Shown here one piece after another: positions 9,284-17,110 of a stretch of 64,000 nt of DNA. This DNA is from Actinacidiphila rubida (GTDB lineage Bacteria > Actinomycetota > Actinomycetes > Streptomycetales > Streptomycetaceae). The position numbers and the translations under genes are program-made. Below the pieces are notes generated by a model. That model made no database searches, was not told the origin of the DNA, and saw only the letters and a list, made by a program, of their open reading frames with translations. The stretch lies in NCBI RefSeq assembly GCF_900110255.1, contig NZ_FODD01000013.1, positions 62,001 to 126,000 of the forward strand. The letters run 5' to 3'. Each line of letters starts with the position of its first letter. Within the stretch, counting starts at the first letter, position 1.

Positions 9284-9313
9284 TTGACGGGGTGTGCACA
9301 CTGAGTGTATACA
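9284..9313 (+). promoter_or_regulatory. Promoter of the PadR-ABC operon, predicted leaderless
   Basis: A -35 TTGACG (9284-9289) and -10 TATACA (9308-9313) are 18 bp apart. A start about 7 nt after the -10 falls at 9320, exactly the GTG of MNVPLTLLGLL. No Shine-Dalgarno sequence precedes either candidate start codon, which fits a leaderless mRNA. Confidence 0.6.
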
Positions 9314-9322
9314 CCGAGTGTG
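9297..9322. promoter_or_regulatory. 26-bp imperfect palindrome, likely PadR operator
   Basis: A dyad centred between 9309 and 9310 has a perfect GTGTATACAC core and CACACT/AGTGTG outer arms; 22 of 26 positions are symmetric. It covers the -10 element and the start region of the padR-like gene, an ideal place for autorepression by a dimeric PadR protein. Confidence 0.7.
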
Positions 9323-9844
9323 AACGTTCCTCTGACGCTTCTCGGACTGCTGGAACGGCAGTCGAGCCACGGCTACGACCTCAAACGGGACTACGACACG
9401 TACTTCAGCCCGGGCAAACCGCTGCTGCTCGGCCAGGTGTACTCGACGCTCGGCCGTCTCGCCCGGGACGGCAAGGTGGTGGTCGGACCTGCGGAACCCG
9501 GCGCCGGCCCCGACCGCAAGCGCTATGTCATCACCGAACGCGGTGCCACCGACGTCGAGACCTGGCTCACCGAGCCGGTGGAGACCGAACAGCACCTGCA
9601 GACCGAGCTGTTCACCAAGGTCGTGCTCGCCCTGATGCTGGGCCGCGACGCCTCGGCCTACCTGGACCTGCAACGGGCCGCGCACGTCCAGCGGATGCGC
9701 GAGCTCACCGAGGTGAGACGCAAAGGACCGCTGGTCGACAGGCTGCTCGCCGACCACAGCATCTTCCGCCTGGAGGCGGACCTGCGCTGGATCGACGTGA
9801 CGCAGGCCCGCCTCGGGGCACTCGCCGAGGAGGTGCGCCCGTGA
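9320..9844 (+). CDS. PadR-family transcriptional regulator
   Basis: 174 aa from the GTG at 9320. It has the PadR winged-helix N-terminus (LTLLGLLERQSSHGYDLKRDYDTYF, then LGQVYSTLGRLARDGKVV, then RKRYVITERG) and a C-terminal helical dimerisation region like the Vir_act_alpha_C type. The GTG at 9305 would add five residues but lies inside the predicted -10/operator, so 9320 is preferred. Its last codons overlap the next gene by 4 nt (GTGA), so it is co-translated with the ABC transporter behind it. PadR proteins commonly repress efflux genes and release them on drug binding. That role here is inferred from the operon and operator. Confidence 0.9.
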   Translation: MNVPLTLLGLLERQSSHGYDLKRDYDTYFSPGKPLLLGQVYSTLGRLARDGKVVVGPAEPGAGPDRKRYVITERGATDVETWLTEPVETEQHLQTELFTKVVLALMLGRDASAYLDLQRAAHVQRMRELTEVRRKGPLVDRLLADHSIFRLEADLRWIDVTQARLGALAEEVRP

Positions 9845-10581
9845 CCGTACGCACCACGCGCTCCGACCGCGTCCCGCGCGAGGGGCGGGACCCCGACGCG
9901 CCTCTGGTCGAGGCACGCGGCGCCGAGCTGTCCTTCGGCCGGACGCCCGCGCTGCGCGGCGCGGACCTGTCCGTGGCCTCCGGCGAGATCCTGGCCATCA
10001 TGGGGCCCAGCGGCTCGGGCAAGTCGACACTGCTGCACTGCCTGGCCGGGATCCTCGTGCCCGACAGCGGCGAGATCCTCTTCGACGGCCGCCGGGTGGA
10101 CCGGATGCGCGAACCCGAACGCAGCGAACTGCGCCGGGACCGCTTCGGGTTCGTCTTCCAGTTCGGGCAGCTCGTCCCGGAGCTGACCGCGGAGGAGAAC
10201 GTCGCGATGCCGCTGCTGCTCGGCGGCACCCGCAGGGGCCCGGCACTCGCCGAGGCCCGCGACTGGCTCGACCGGCTCGGCCTGGAGGGGCTGGGACGGC
10301 GGCGCTCGGGGGAGCTGTCCGGCGGCCAGGCCCAACGGGTCGCCCTGGCGCGGGCGATGGTCGCCCGCCCCGACGTGCTGTTCGCCGACGAGCCCACCGG
10401 CTCGCTGGACTCCCTGACCGGTGAACAGGTGATGGAACTGCTCGTCGACACCGCCCGCGAGAACGGCACGACGGCCGTCATCGTCACCCACGAGGCGCGG
10501 GTCGCCGCCTGCGCCGACCGCGAGGTCATGGTGCGCGACGGCAAGGTCACCTCGCTGTCCTTCGGAAGGACCGGCCCGTGA
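9841..10581 (+). CDS. ABC transporter ATP-binding protein, MacB/LolD type
   Basis: 246 aa with all ATPase motifs: Walker A GPSGSGKST, Q-loop FVFQFGQL, signature LSGGQAQRVALARA, Walker B VLFADEPTGSLD and switch His (VIVTHEARV). The sequence belongs to the LolD/MacB group that pairs with FtsX-type permeases. The GTG start overlaps the padR stop, and the stop overlaps the permease start, each by 4 nt. It probably powers a drug-, peptide- or lipid-handling mechanotransmission system controlled by the PadR protein. Cargo unknown. Confidence 0.93.
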   Translation: MTVRTTRSDRVPREGRDPDAPLVEARGAELSFGRTPALRGADLSVASGEILAIMGPSGSGKSTLLHCLAGILVPDSGEILFDGRRVDRMREPERSELRRDRFGFVFQFGQLVPELTAEENVAMPLLLGGTRRGPALAEARDWLDRLGLEGLGRRRSGELSGGQAQRVALARAMVARPDVLFADEPTGSLDSLTGEQVMELLVDTARENGTTAVIVTHEARVAACADREVMVRDGKVTSLSFGRTGP

Positions 10582-12851
10582 TCCGTCTCGGCCTGCGCCT
10601 GGCACTCGGCGCCGGCCGCGACGCCGTCGTCCGCCTGGTCATCATCGCCGCGGCGGTGGCGCTCGGCACCGGGCTGCTGCTCGGCACGCTGGCCGCGCTC
10701 AACGCCACCGGCACCCAGAACGACCGCAACGCCTGGCTCAACACCGGCCGCAGCGGCACCGGTTCGGCCGCCGCGACCGGCAGCCGTGCCGGTGGATCCG
10801 CGGCCGCCGACCCGCTGTGGTGGCAGATCCGCGCCGACGGATTCCAGGGCCGGCTGATCGGCCGGATCGACACCGCCGCCACCGGCCCCCACTCCCCCGT
10901 CCCGCCCGGCATGTCCCGGCTCCCGGGCCCGGGCCAGTACGTGGCGTCCCCGGCGATGGCCGCGCTGATCCGCTCCGTACCGGCCGCCGAACTCGCCGAC
11001 CGCTATCCGGGCCACCTGGTGGGCACCCTCGGAAAGGCCGCCCTGCCGGGCCCCGACTCGCTGATCATCGTCATCGGCCACCACCCGGACGAACTGGCCG
11101 GGCGCAGTGACGCGGTGAAGGTCGACGCCATCGCCACCCTGTCGCCCGGCCGGTGCGACGGGCCCAGTTGCGAGATCGGCACCGACCACAACGGCATGAA
11201 CCTCATCCTGTCCGTCGTCGCCGCGGCCATGATCTTCCCGGTGCTGGTCCTCGTCGCCACCGCCACCCGGCTGTCGGCGACCCGCCGCGAGCAGCGGTTC
11301 GCCGCGATGCGGCTCGTCGGAGCGACCCCCCGGCAGATCTCCCTGATCTCCGCCGTGGAGTCCACCGTCGCCGCCACCACCGGCGTCGCCGCCGGCTTCG
11401 GCCTGTACGCGCTGCTCCGCCCGCTGCTCGCCCACGTCACCTTCACCACCTCGCCGTTCTTCCTCAGCGACCTGTCGCTCACCACCACCGACGTCCTCGC
11501 CGTCGCTCTCGGCGTGCCGGTGGCCGCGGCGCTGTCCGCCCGGATCGCGCTGCGGCGGGTGCGGATCTCACCCCTCGGCGTCACCCGCCAGGCCACGCCC
11601 AGGCCGCCGCGTGCCTACCGTGTCGTGCCGCTGGTGGCCGGACTGCTCGAACTCGCCTACTTCATCGGGCGCCGGCCGCCCACCAGCGGCGGCCAGGTGC
11701 GGGCGTTCCTGCCCGGCACCCTGCTGGTCCTCGGCGGGGTCGTGCTGGCGGGACCGTGGCTGACGATGGCCGGTGCCCGGCTGCTGGCCTCACGCGCCGG
11801 CCGGCCCGCCGCGCTCGTCGCGGGACGGCGGCTGGCCGACGACCCCAGGGCGGGATTCCGCGCGGTCAGCGGTCTGGTCCTCGCCCTGTGCGTGACGTCG
11901 GGAGCGGTCGGCGTGATCGACGCCATGGTCCACGAACGCGGGCTGCCCAGTGCCGGCACGACCGTGCGGAACACGGTCATGAGCGATCACGCCAGGTACG
12001 TGCCCCCAGGCCTCAGGGTCGGTACGGTGCCGACCCCGCCGGACGGCCTGCTCGCCGAACTGCGCGCCGTGCACGGCGTCGGCGGCGTGACCCTCGTCCA
12101 CTCCGACCCGACGGCCGGCAGCCGCCCCCAGCGCGCCCTCGACGGCGGGCTGGCGGACTGCGCGCAGCTGGCCACCATGCCGGTGTACGGCACGTGCCCG
12201 ACCGGTGCGGCGGTCGCGTCGGTCGCGTCCAGCTTCGACGGCTACGGTCTGGTCGGCGGGCCGTGGCCGTCGACCTGGCCGGCCGTCCCGATGAGCCGTG
12301 CCGCGCTGCGGAGCCTGCCGGTGACGCAGATCGCCGTGACCACCGACGGTTCCCGTTCCGCGATCGAGCGGGCCCGCACCGTGCTGGCCAGGGCGTACCC
12401 GGCGGACGACCCGCCGTACACGGTGGGTGAGGACCGCGCGCGGAGGTCGGCGGAGCTGGACGGCTACCGTCAACTGGCCGACGTGGTCATCGCGGTGAGT
12501 TTCCCCATCGCGGGCTGCAGTCTGGCGGTCAGCGTCGCGGGCGGACTCAGCGACCGCAGGCGGCCGTTCAGCCTGCTGCGGCTGACCGGGGTGCGGCTGC
12601 GCACGCTGCGCGCGGTCGTGCTGCTGGAGAGCACGGTGCCGCTGCTGGCCGTCGCGGTCGTCGCCATCGCCACCGGTTTCCTCGCCGCGCAACTCTTCCT
12701 CCAGGCCCAACTCGGCTATTCCCTGCGGCCGCCCGGGGGCGAGTACTACGCGATGGTCGCCGGTGGTGTCATCGCCGCGCTCGGCGTGATCGGGTGCACG
12801 ATGCCGCTGCTGGCGCGGATCACCGGCCCGGAGAACGCCCGCAACGACTGA
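10578..12851 (+). CDS. FtsX-type ABC transporter permease
   Basis: 757 aa. An N-terminal membrane helix (VIIAAAVALGTGLLLGTLAAL) is followed by an extracytoplasmic stretch. An FtsX-like permease domain lies around residues 205-330, preceded by the RLSATRREQRFAAMRLVGAT coupling region. Further helices follow, then a large extracytoplasmic loop (about 450-620) and a second FtsX domain with SDRRRPFSLLRLTGVRLRTL. The duplicated architecture matches single-chain MacB/FtsX-like permeases of actinomycetes. It overlaps the ATPase gene by 4 nt and ends the operon at a strong hairpin. Confidence 0.9.
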   Translation: MIRLGLRLALGAGRDAVVRLVIIAAAVALGTGLLLGTLAALNATGTQNDRNAWLNTGRSGTGSAAATGSRAGGSAAADPLWWQIRADGFQGRLIGRIDTAATGPHSPVPPGMSRLPGPGQYVASPAMAALIRSVPAAELADRYPGHLVGTLGKAALPGPDSLIIVIGHHPDELAGRSDAVKVDAIATLSPGRCDGPSCEIGTDHNGMNLILSVVAAAMIFPVLVLVATATRLSATRREQRFAAMRLVGATPRQISLISAVESTVAATTGVAAGFGLYALLRPLLAHVTFTTSPFFLSDLSLTTTDVLAVALGVPVAAALSARIALRRVRISPLGVTRQATPRPPRAYRVVPLVAGLLELAYFIGRRPPTSGGQVRAFLPGTLLVLGGVVLAGPWLTMAGARLLASRAGRPAALVAGRRLADDPRAGFRAVSGLVLALCVTSGAVGVIDAMVHERGLPSAGTTVRNTVMSDHARYVPPGLRVGTVPTPPDGLLAELRAVHGVGGVTLVHSDPTAGSRPQRALDGGLADCAQLATMPVYGTCPTGAAVASVASSFDGYGLVGGPWPSTWPAVPMSRAALRSLPVTQIAVTTDGSRSAIERARTVLARAYPADDPPYTVGEDRARRSAELDGYRQLADVVIAVSFPIAGCSLAVSVAGGLSDRRRPFSLLRLTGVRLRTLRAVVLLESTVPLLAVAVVAIATGFLAAQLFLQAQLGYSLRPPGGEYYAMVAGGVIAALGVIGCTMPLLARITGPENARND

Positions 12852-12853
12852 CC

Positions 12854-12889
12854 CCCGTACCGGGACCGCGCGTGCGGTCCCGGTACGGG
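12854..12889. terminator. Perfect 16-bp hairpin, bidirectional
   Basis: Arms 12854-12869 and 12874-12889 pair fully around a GCGT loop. It lies between the convergent FtsX permease and LPMO genes. Confidence 0.82.
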
Positions 12890-12894
12890 CCCGG

Positions 12895-14001
12895 TCAGGA
12901 GAAGGTGCAGGTGATGGAGCCGTTGGGCAGGTCGATGCCGGACGAGGAGGTGGCGGTGAAGCCGAACGTGGTGTTCCCGTCCGGTGCGATGGTGCCGTTG
13001 TAGGAGGCGTTGGTCACCGTCACGGCGCTGCCGCTCGTGGTGAGGTTGCCGTTCCACAACTGGCTGATCTTCGTTCCGTCCCCCGGCGTCCAGGTGACGG
13101 TCCAGTGGCCGGTGGGCGTGGTGCCGTGGTTCATGACCTCGACCTCGCCCTGGAACCCGCTGCTCCAGGCGTTGGTCACCGAGTACATGGCCATGCAGGA
13201 TCCCGGACCGGGATCCGTGGGCGGGGTCGTCGGCGGCGTGGTGGGCGGCGTGGTGGGCGGCGTCGTCGGCGGGGTGGTGGTGCCGCCGTTGTGGATGCCG
13301 GTCACCTCGCCGTTGCCGCCGTCGAAGGCGATGTCGGAGCAGGAGAAGAAGTTCTCGTTGCTGTCCGAGCGGACCCACTGGATGAAGACCAGCGCGTCAC
13401 CGGAACGGCCCGAGGGCAGCGCCTGGTCCCAGTAGTAGTGGCCGCCGTCGGTGCCCGGCGAGCCCACCGCGGGCGGGTTGGTGACGCTGCCGATCTGGTC
13501 CAGGTCGGCCCAGGCCAGCGGAGTGGTCGGCGACCAGCCCTGCTTGGTGACGTACACCCGGAACGTGCCCGGGTGCGCGGCCCAGTTGCTGTACTGGAGC
13601 TGGATCGTCGACCCTGACGTGAGGTGCGTGCGCGGCCAGTCGTCACGGGCCGCGCTGTAGGCGGAGAAGTCGTACGGCGACTTGTTGCCCGCACTGCACA
13701 GGGTCCCGTCGGGCACGTAACCGGCGCCGCGGCCGGCGGCGTTGGAGTCCAGCACCGCGAACCAGTTGTACAACGCCGTCGTTCCGCTCTGCGCGACGGC
13801 CGCCGCGCACGCGGGGTTGGTCGGCACGAGCGCGCCGGTGGACGTCTGCGCGTCCTCGTAGCACAGGTACGTCCGGGAGCCGGGCATCATCGCGACGCCG
13901 TGCGCCTGGGCCGGGTCCTGTCCGAGGACGACGACACCGAGCGCCGCGAGCAGCGTCGCGAACCCGGCTAACAGGGAGAAGAGTCTCGTTCGCCTTTTCA
14001 A
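12895..14001 (-). CDS. Secreted AA10 lytic polysaccharide monooxygenase with CBM2
   Basis: 368 aa from a TTG at 14001. A GGAAAGG ribosome site lies 9 nt upstream, and the signal peptide (KRRTRLFSLLAGF) then has a normal length; an ATG at 14025 would add eight residues without such a site. Cleavage after AQA exposes His35 as the N-terminal copper ligand (HGVAMMPGSR), the hallmark of AA10 enzymes; a second His lies in NWAAHPGTFRV. The catalytic domain ends near DIAFDGGNGEV. A TTPP-repeat linker and a C-terminal CBM2 (MYSVTNAWSSGFQGEVEV, WTVTWTPG) follow. It oxidatively cleaves cellulose or chitin outside the cell. The CebR-box upstream argues for cellulose. Confidence 0.93.
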   Translation of the reverse strand: MKRRTRLFSLLAGFATLLAALGVVVLGQDPAQAHGVAMMPGSRTYLCYEDAQTSTGALVPTNPACAAAVAQSGTTALYNWFAVLDSNAAGRGAGYVPDGTLCSAGNKSPYDFSAYSAARDDWPRTHLTSGSTIQLQYSNWAAHPGTFRVYVTKQGWSPTTPLAWADLDQIGSVTNPPAVGSPGTDGGHYYWDQALPSGRSGDALVFIQWVRSDSNENFFSCSDIAFDGGNGEVTGIHNGGTTTPPTTPPTTPPTTPPTTPPTDPGPGSCMAMYSVTNAWSSGFQGEVEVMNHGTTPTGHWTVTWTPGDGTKISQLWNGNLTTSGSAVTVTNASYNGTIAPDGNTTFGFTATSSSGIDLPNGSITCTFS

Positions 14002-14085
14002 GGTGGGTGACCTTTCCGGCAGCATCCCGAGGCCGCAGGCCACCGCAGCCGGGACCCCGGGGCGTGTGGGGGGATACCAGCAACA

Positions 14086-14099
14086 TGGGAGCGCTCCCA
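14086..14099. promoter_or_regulatory. CebR-box TGGGAGCGCTCCCA
   Basis: A perfect 14-bp palindrome identical to the published CebR operator of Streptomyces. It is centred about 90 bp upstream of the LPMO start on the minus strand. CebR is a LacI-family repressor released by cellobiose or cellotriose. The site therefore predicts induction of the LPMO by cellulose breakdown products. Confidence 0.85.
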
Positions 14100-14205
14100 C
14101 GCCTGTCGCGAACATAACAGCCGCCCCCCGACGTGTAAACAGCCCCGCCACCGCGCGAAGTCCGCACGGCGGCGGGGAGGTTCGGCTCGGCGCACCCGGG
14201 GCGGG

Positions 14206-15153
14206 TCAGCGCTGGGACGACCAGCGGGTGGGATCGACTTCCAGGGAGGCGCGGTCCCAGGCCCCGAGGTCGGCGGCGGCCTCGTACGTGGTCTGGAAGA
14301 ACTCCAGCACGGTGGCGTCGGGGTCGCGGGCGGTGCGGACGACGTCGTAGGGCAGCAGGAACTCGCCCTCGTCGGAGCTGTAGGAGGCGTCGCCGGCGGG
14401 GAGCACGGAGCGGTCGCGGAAGCCGTCGGGCTCGGGGTAGGCGTACGCGTAGAAGGCGCCCTCGGCACCGGCGTTGGGCCAGAAGCCGCTGCTGTAGAGC
14501 TCGCGCGAGTACGCCTCCTCCATCACCCACGCGCCGACGTTGGGCGCGCCGCCGGGGTGCGGCGGCGCACCGCGGCCGGAGAAGCGGCTGCAGGCCAGGT
14601 CCATCGCGCCCCAGAAGAGGTGCACGGGGCTGACCTTGCCGGCGAAGCGGGCCCGGAACTCCCCCAGGATCCGGTTGCCCTGCAGGAGTTGGCGCCAGAA
14701 CAGCTCGGCGGCATGCGCGTCGTAGGAGGCGTGCCGGTCGTCCTCGGCGAAGGGGATGGAGGGCTCGACCTCGTTCGGCCGGGGCTGGAACTCCGACTCG
14801 ATGCCGAGTTCGCCGAGGGCGCGCAGCGTCTCGTCGTAGAAGCGGGCGACCGTCTTGGGCTCCAGGCGCACCGTGCGCACGTCCCCGGTGTCCCGGCGCA
14901 TCACGAGCCGGTGGTCGAGGAAGTCGAACTCGAGGTCGAAGGCGCCGCCGCGGTACGGGACGGCGGACGTGGTCAGGCCACGGGGACTGACGTACAGCGG
15001 CACCTGCCACCAGTGGTTGATCAGCGGAGCGTGGCTGAGGCGGACCTTGCCGACGATCTGCGCCCACATGTGCAGCGTTTCCCGGGTGGCGGACCAGTCG
15101 TCGACGGACAGCTTCGGCCACCCCGCCTCGGTACGGTCGGGCTGCTGGGACAC
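14206..15153 (-). CDS. DUF5996 family protein
   Basis: 315 aa, start GTG with GGAGG 7 nt before it. The sequence matches the DUF5996 pattern as I know it: WPKLSVDDWSATRETLHMWAQIVGKVRL near the start, then NHWWQVPLYVSPRGLTT, and a C-terminal block with FWGAMDLACSRFSGR and EAYSRELYSSGFWPN. There is no signal peptide or membrane helix. The conserved Trp, His and Asp/Glu residues suggest an enzyme or ligand-binding fold, but no function is established to my knowledge. It stands alone, upstream of the LPMO on the same strand with about 200 bp between. Confidence 0.82.
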   Translation of the reverse strand: MSQQPDRTEAGWPKLSVDDWSATRETLHMWAQIVGKVRLSHAPLINHWWQVPLYVSPRGLTTSAVPYRGGAFDLEFDFLDHRLVMRRDTGDVRTVRLEPKTVARFYDETLRALGELGIESEFQPRPNEVEPSIPFAEDDRHASYDAHAAELFWRQLLQGNRILGEFRARFAGKVSPVHLFWGAMDLACSRFSGRGAPPHPGGAPNVGAWVMEEAYSRELYSSGFWPNAGAEGAFYAYAYPEPDGFRDRSVLPAGDASYSSDEGEFLLPYDVVRTARDPDATVLEFFQTTYEAAADLGAWDRASLEVDPTRWSSQR

Positions 15154-15377
15154 CGCGCCACCTCCGGCAGATCACAGGGCGGACATAACGGACATCATAC
15201 CGGCCGTCCCGGCACCGTTCCCGCCCGGCACGGGCTCGCCCGCGATGCCTGGTGAGCGGGTTCCGCGTCCGCCGCGCGACCCCGTCCGGCGGGCGCTAGG
15301 TTGACCACGTGGCCCGCCGCCGGACCCGCGCCGCCGAGCGGCCCGCACTGGCCCGCGCAGCGAGGAGGCAGGACGGC

Positions 15378-16166
15378 ATGGACTTGGAGCTCGACGGCAG
15401 GATCGCCGTGGTGACGGGTGCCAGCAAGGGGATCGGGCTGGCGACCGCCGCCTCCCTGGTCGAGGCGGGCGCGCACGTCGTGGGGGGGTCGCGTGCCCCC
15501 AGCCCGGAGTTCGACGAGCTGGTCGCCTCGGGCCGCGCCACGTTCGTGCAGGGCGACCTGAGCGGGACGTCAGGCCCTGCGACGCTGGTCGAGGCGGCAC
15601 TGGACCGCGGCGGGGTGGACGTGCTGGTCAACAGCGTCGGCTCGGTGACGCCACGCCCGGACGGCTTCCTCGGGATCACGGACGACCACTGGAACGCCTC
15701 CTGGTCGCTCGGCCTCCTCACGGCCGTCCGCACGACGCGGGCCGCGGTGCCGGCCATGGTCGAACGCGGCACCGGCGTGATCGTCATGATGGGCTCGGTG
15801 AACGCGTTCCTGCCCGACCCCCTGGTACTGGACTACTCCGTGGTCAAGGCGGCGCTGACGAACTTCGCCAAGGGCCTCTCCAAGGAGCTCGGCCCGGCGG
15901 GTGTGCGCGTGCTGTCGGTCAGCCCCGGGCCCGTGGAGACCGACCTGTGGCTCGGGAAGGGCGGCGTCGCCGACACGATGTCGGACCGCACCGGGATGCG
16001 GCCCGAGGAGATCGCCGCATCCGCCGTGGCCGACACGCCGCTGGGCCGTTTCAGCACTCCGCGCGAGGTGGGTGACCTGGTCGCGTTCCTGGCCAGCGCC
16101 CGCGCCGCGAACATCACGGGGGTGGACGTCACCATCGACGCGGGAATGATCACCACGATGCGCTGA
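15378..16166 (+). CDS. Short-chain dehydrogenase/reductase (SDR)
   Basis: 262 aa from the ATG preceded by GAGGAGG (15362-15368); the frame extends upstream but without a ribosome site. Classical SDR motifs: cofactor TGASKGIG, NSVG in place of NNAG, catalytic Ser in GSVN and the YSVVK pair. The C-terminal segment ANITGVDVTIDAGM is typical of the family. It probably oxidises or reduces a small alcohol or ketone with NAD(P). No pathway neighbours identify the substrate. Confidence 0.9.
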   Translation: MDLELDGRIAVVTGASKGIGLATAASLVEAGAHVVGGSRAPSPEFDELVASGRATFVQGDLSGTSGPATLVEAALDRGGVDVLVNSVGSVTPRPDGFLGITDDHWNASWSLGLLTAVRTTRAAVPAMVERGTGVIVMMGSVNAFLPDPLVLDYSVVKAALTNFAKGLSKELGPAGVRVLSVSPGPVETDLWLGKGGVADTMSDRTGMRPEEIAASAVADTPLGRFSTPREVGDLVAFLASARAANITGVDVTIDAGMITTMR

Positions 16167-16356
16167 CCTGCCGGTGAGATCAGGGCGGCCGGGGCCCGGC
16201 GGCAGGCGGTGACCCGGCCGGGGGTAGGGGTCGGGGACACGGGCCGGGGATACCTCTTGTGGCCGATACGACCGACTCGTCATGTAATGGGAGTACGCGG
16301 CCCGAGGACACGGCCGCCGTCCACCGTTCGAGGCGAACGGGTCTGGAGGAATCCTC

Positions 16357-16902
16357 GTGAAGCATCGCACCCGCGCGTTCATCGCAGCCACCGGAACCGT
16401 CTTCTTCCTCTCCGCCGCCGGCGCGGCCTATGCCGACGGCAGCAGTAGCGGCGCACTCGCCGCAGCCCATGCGCCGCGGTCGGCCGCCGCCACGTCCCAG
16501 GCGACGGTGACCACGAAGTCCGGACCGCTGGGCACGGTCCTGGTGAACAGCAAGGGCCACACGCTCTACCTGTTCCAGGGGGACAAGTCGTCCACGTCCA
16601 CCTGCAACGGCAACTGCGCCAAGCAGTGGCCGCCGCTGACGGTGAGCGGCAACACGAAGCCGACCGGCTCCGGCGGGGTGGACACCAGCAAGCTGTCGAC
16701 CACCACGCGCAGCGACGGGTCGAAGCAGGTCACCTACAACGGTCACCCGCTGTACACGTTCTCCGGCGACTCGAAGGCCGGCCAGACGAACGGGCAGGGG
16801 CTGAACGCCTTCGGTGCGAAGTGGTACGTGGTCGGCACCAACGGCAAGCAGATCACCAAGATGCCCTCGTCGTCGTCCCCGCCGTCGGGCGGCGGCTACT
16901 GA
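16357..16902 (+). CDS. Secreted YxFxxD-repeat protein (Lipoprotein_15-like)
   Basis: 181 aa from a GTG with a GGAGGA site. A Sec signal peptide without a lipobox Cys (AFIAATGTVFFLSAAGAAYA) is followed by two copies of the Yx(F/W/Y)xxD repeat, TLYLFQGDK and PLYTFSGDS. The first is followed by CNGNCAKQWPPL with a conserved Cys pair. This is the COG4315 / PF03640 family, exported and of unknown function. Absence of the lipid-attachment Cys means it is likely released rather than anchored. It ends in a Ser/Pro/Gly tail. Confidence 0.85.
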   Translation: MKHRTRAFIAATGTVFFLSAAGAAYADGSSSGALAAAHAPRSAAATSQATVTTKSGPLGTVLVNSKGHTLYLFQGDKSSTSTCNGNCAKQWPPLTVSGNTKPTGSGGVDTSKLSTTTRSDGSKQVTYNGHPLYTFSGDSKAGQTNGQGLNAFGAKWYVVGTNGKQITKMPSSSSPPSGGGY

Positions 16903-16913
16903 GCGGCCCAGCC

Positions 16914-16961
16914 GGACGGCCCCGGCGGGCGTCCCCTCACGGGCGCCCTACGGGGCCGTCC
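16914..16961 (+). terminator. Long-loop hairpin after the YxFxxD protein gene
   Basis: GGACGGCCCCG (16914-16924) pairs with CGGGGCCGTCC (16951-16961). It starts 12 nt after the stop codon. Confidence 0.55.
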
Positions 16962-17040
16962 GCCACGGGTCGGGGCAGAACACGTCGTGGTGGACGGCCG
17001 CAGGTCGAGCCTCGTGCCGCACCGATCCACCCGGCGGACG

Positions 17041-17077
17041 CCGGGTCCGGCGGCACGCGACGTGCCGCCGGACCCGG
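17041..17077. terminator. Perfect 17-bp hairpin before the GH2 stop
   Basis: Arms 17041-17057 and 17061-17077 pair fully around a CGA loop. It lies between the convergent secreted-protein and GH2 genes and can serve both strands. Confidence 0.82.
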
Positions 17078-17110
17078 TGGGGAACGCCCCGCGGGGGCGG
17101 GGTGGAGGGG

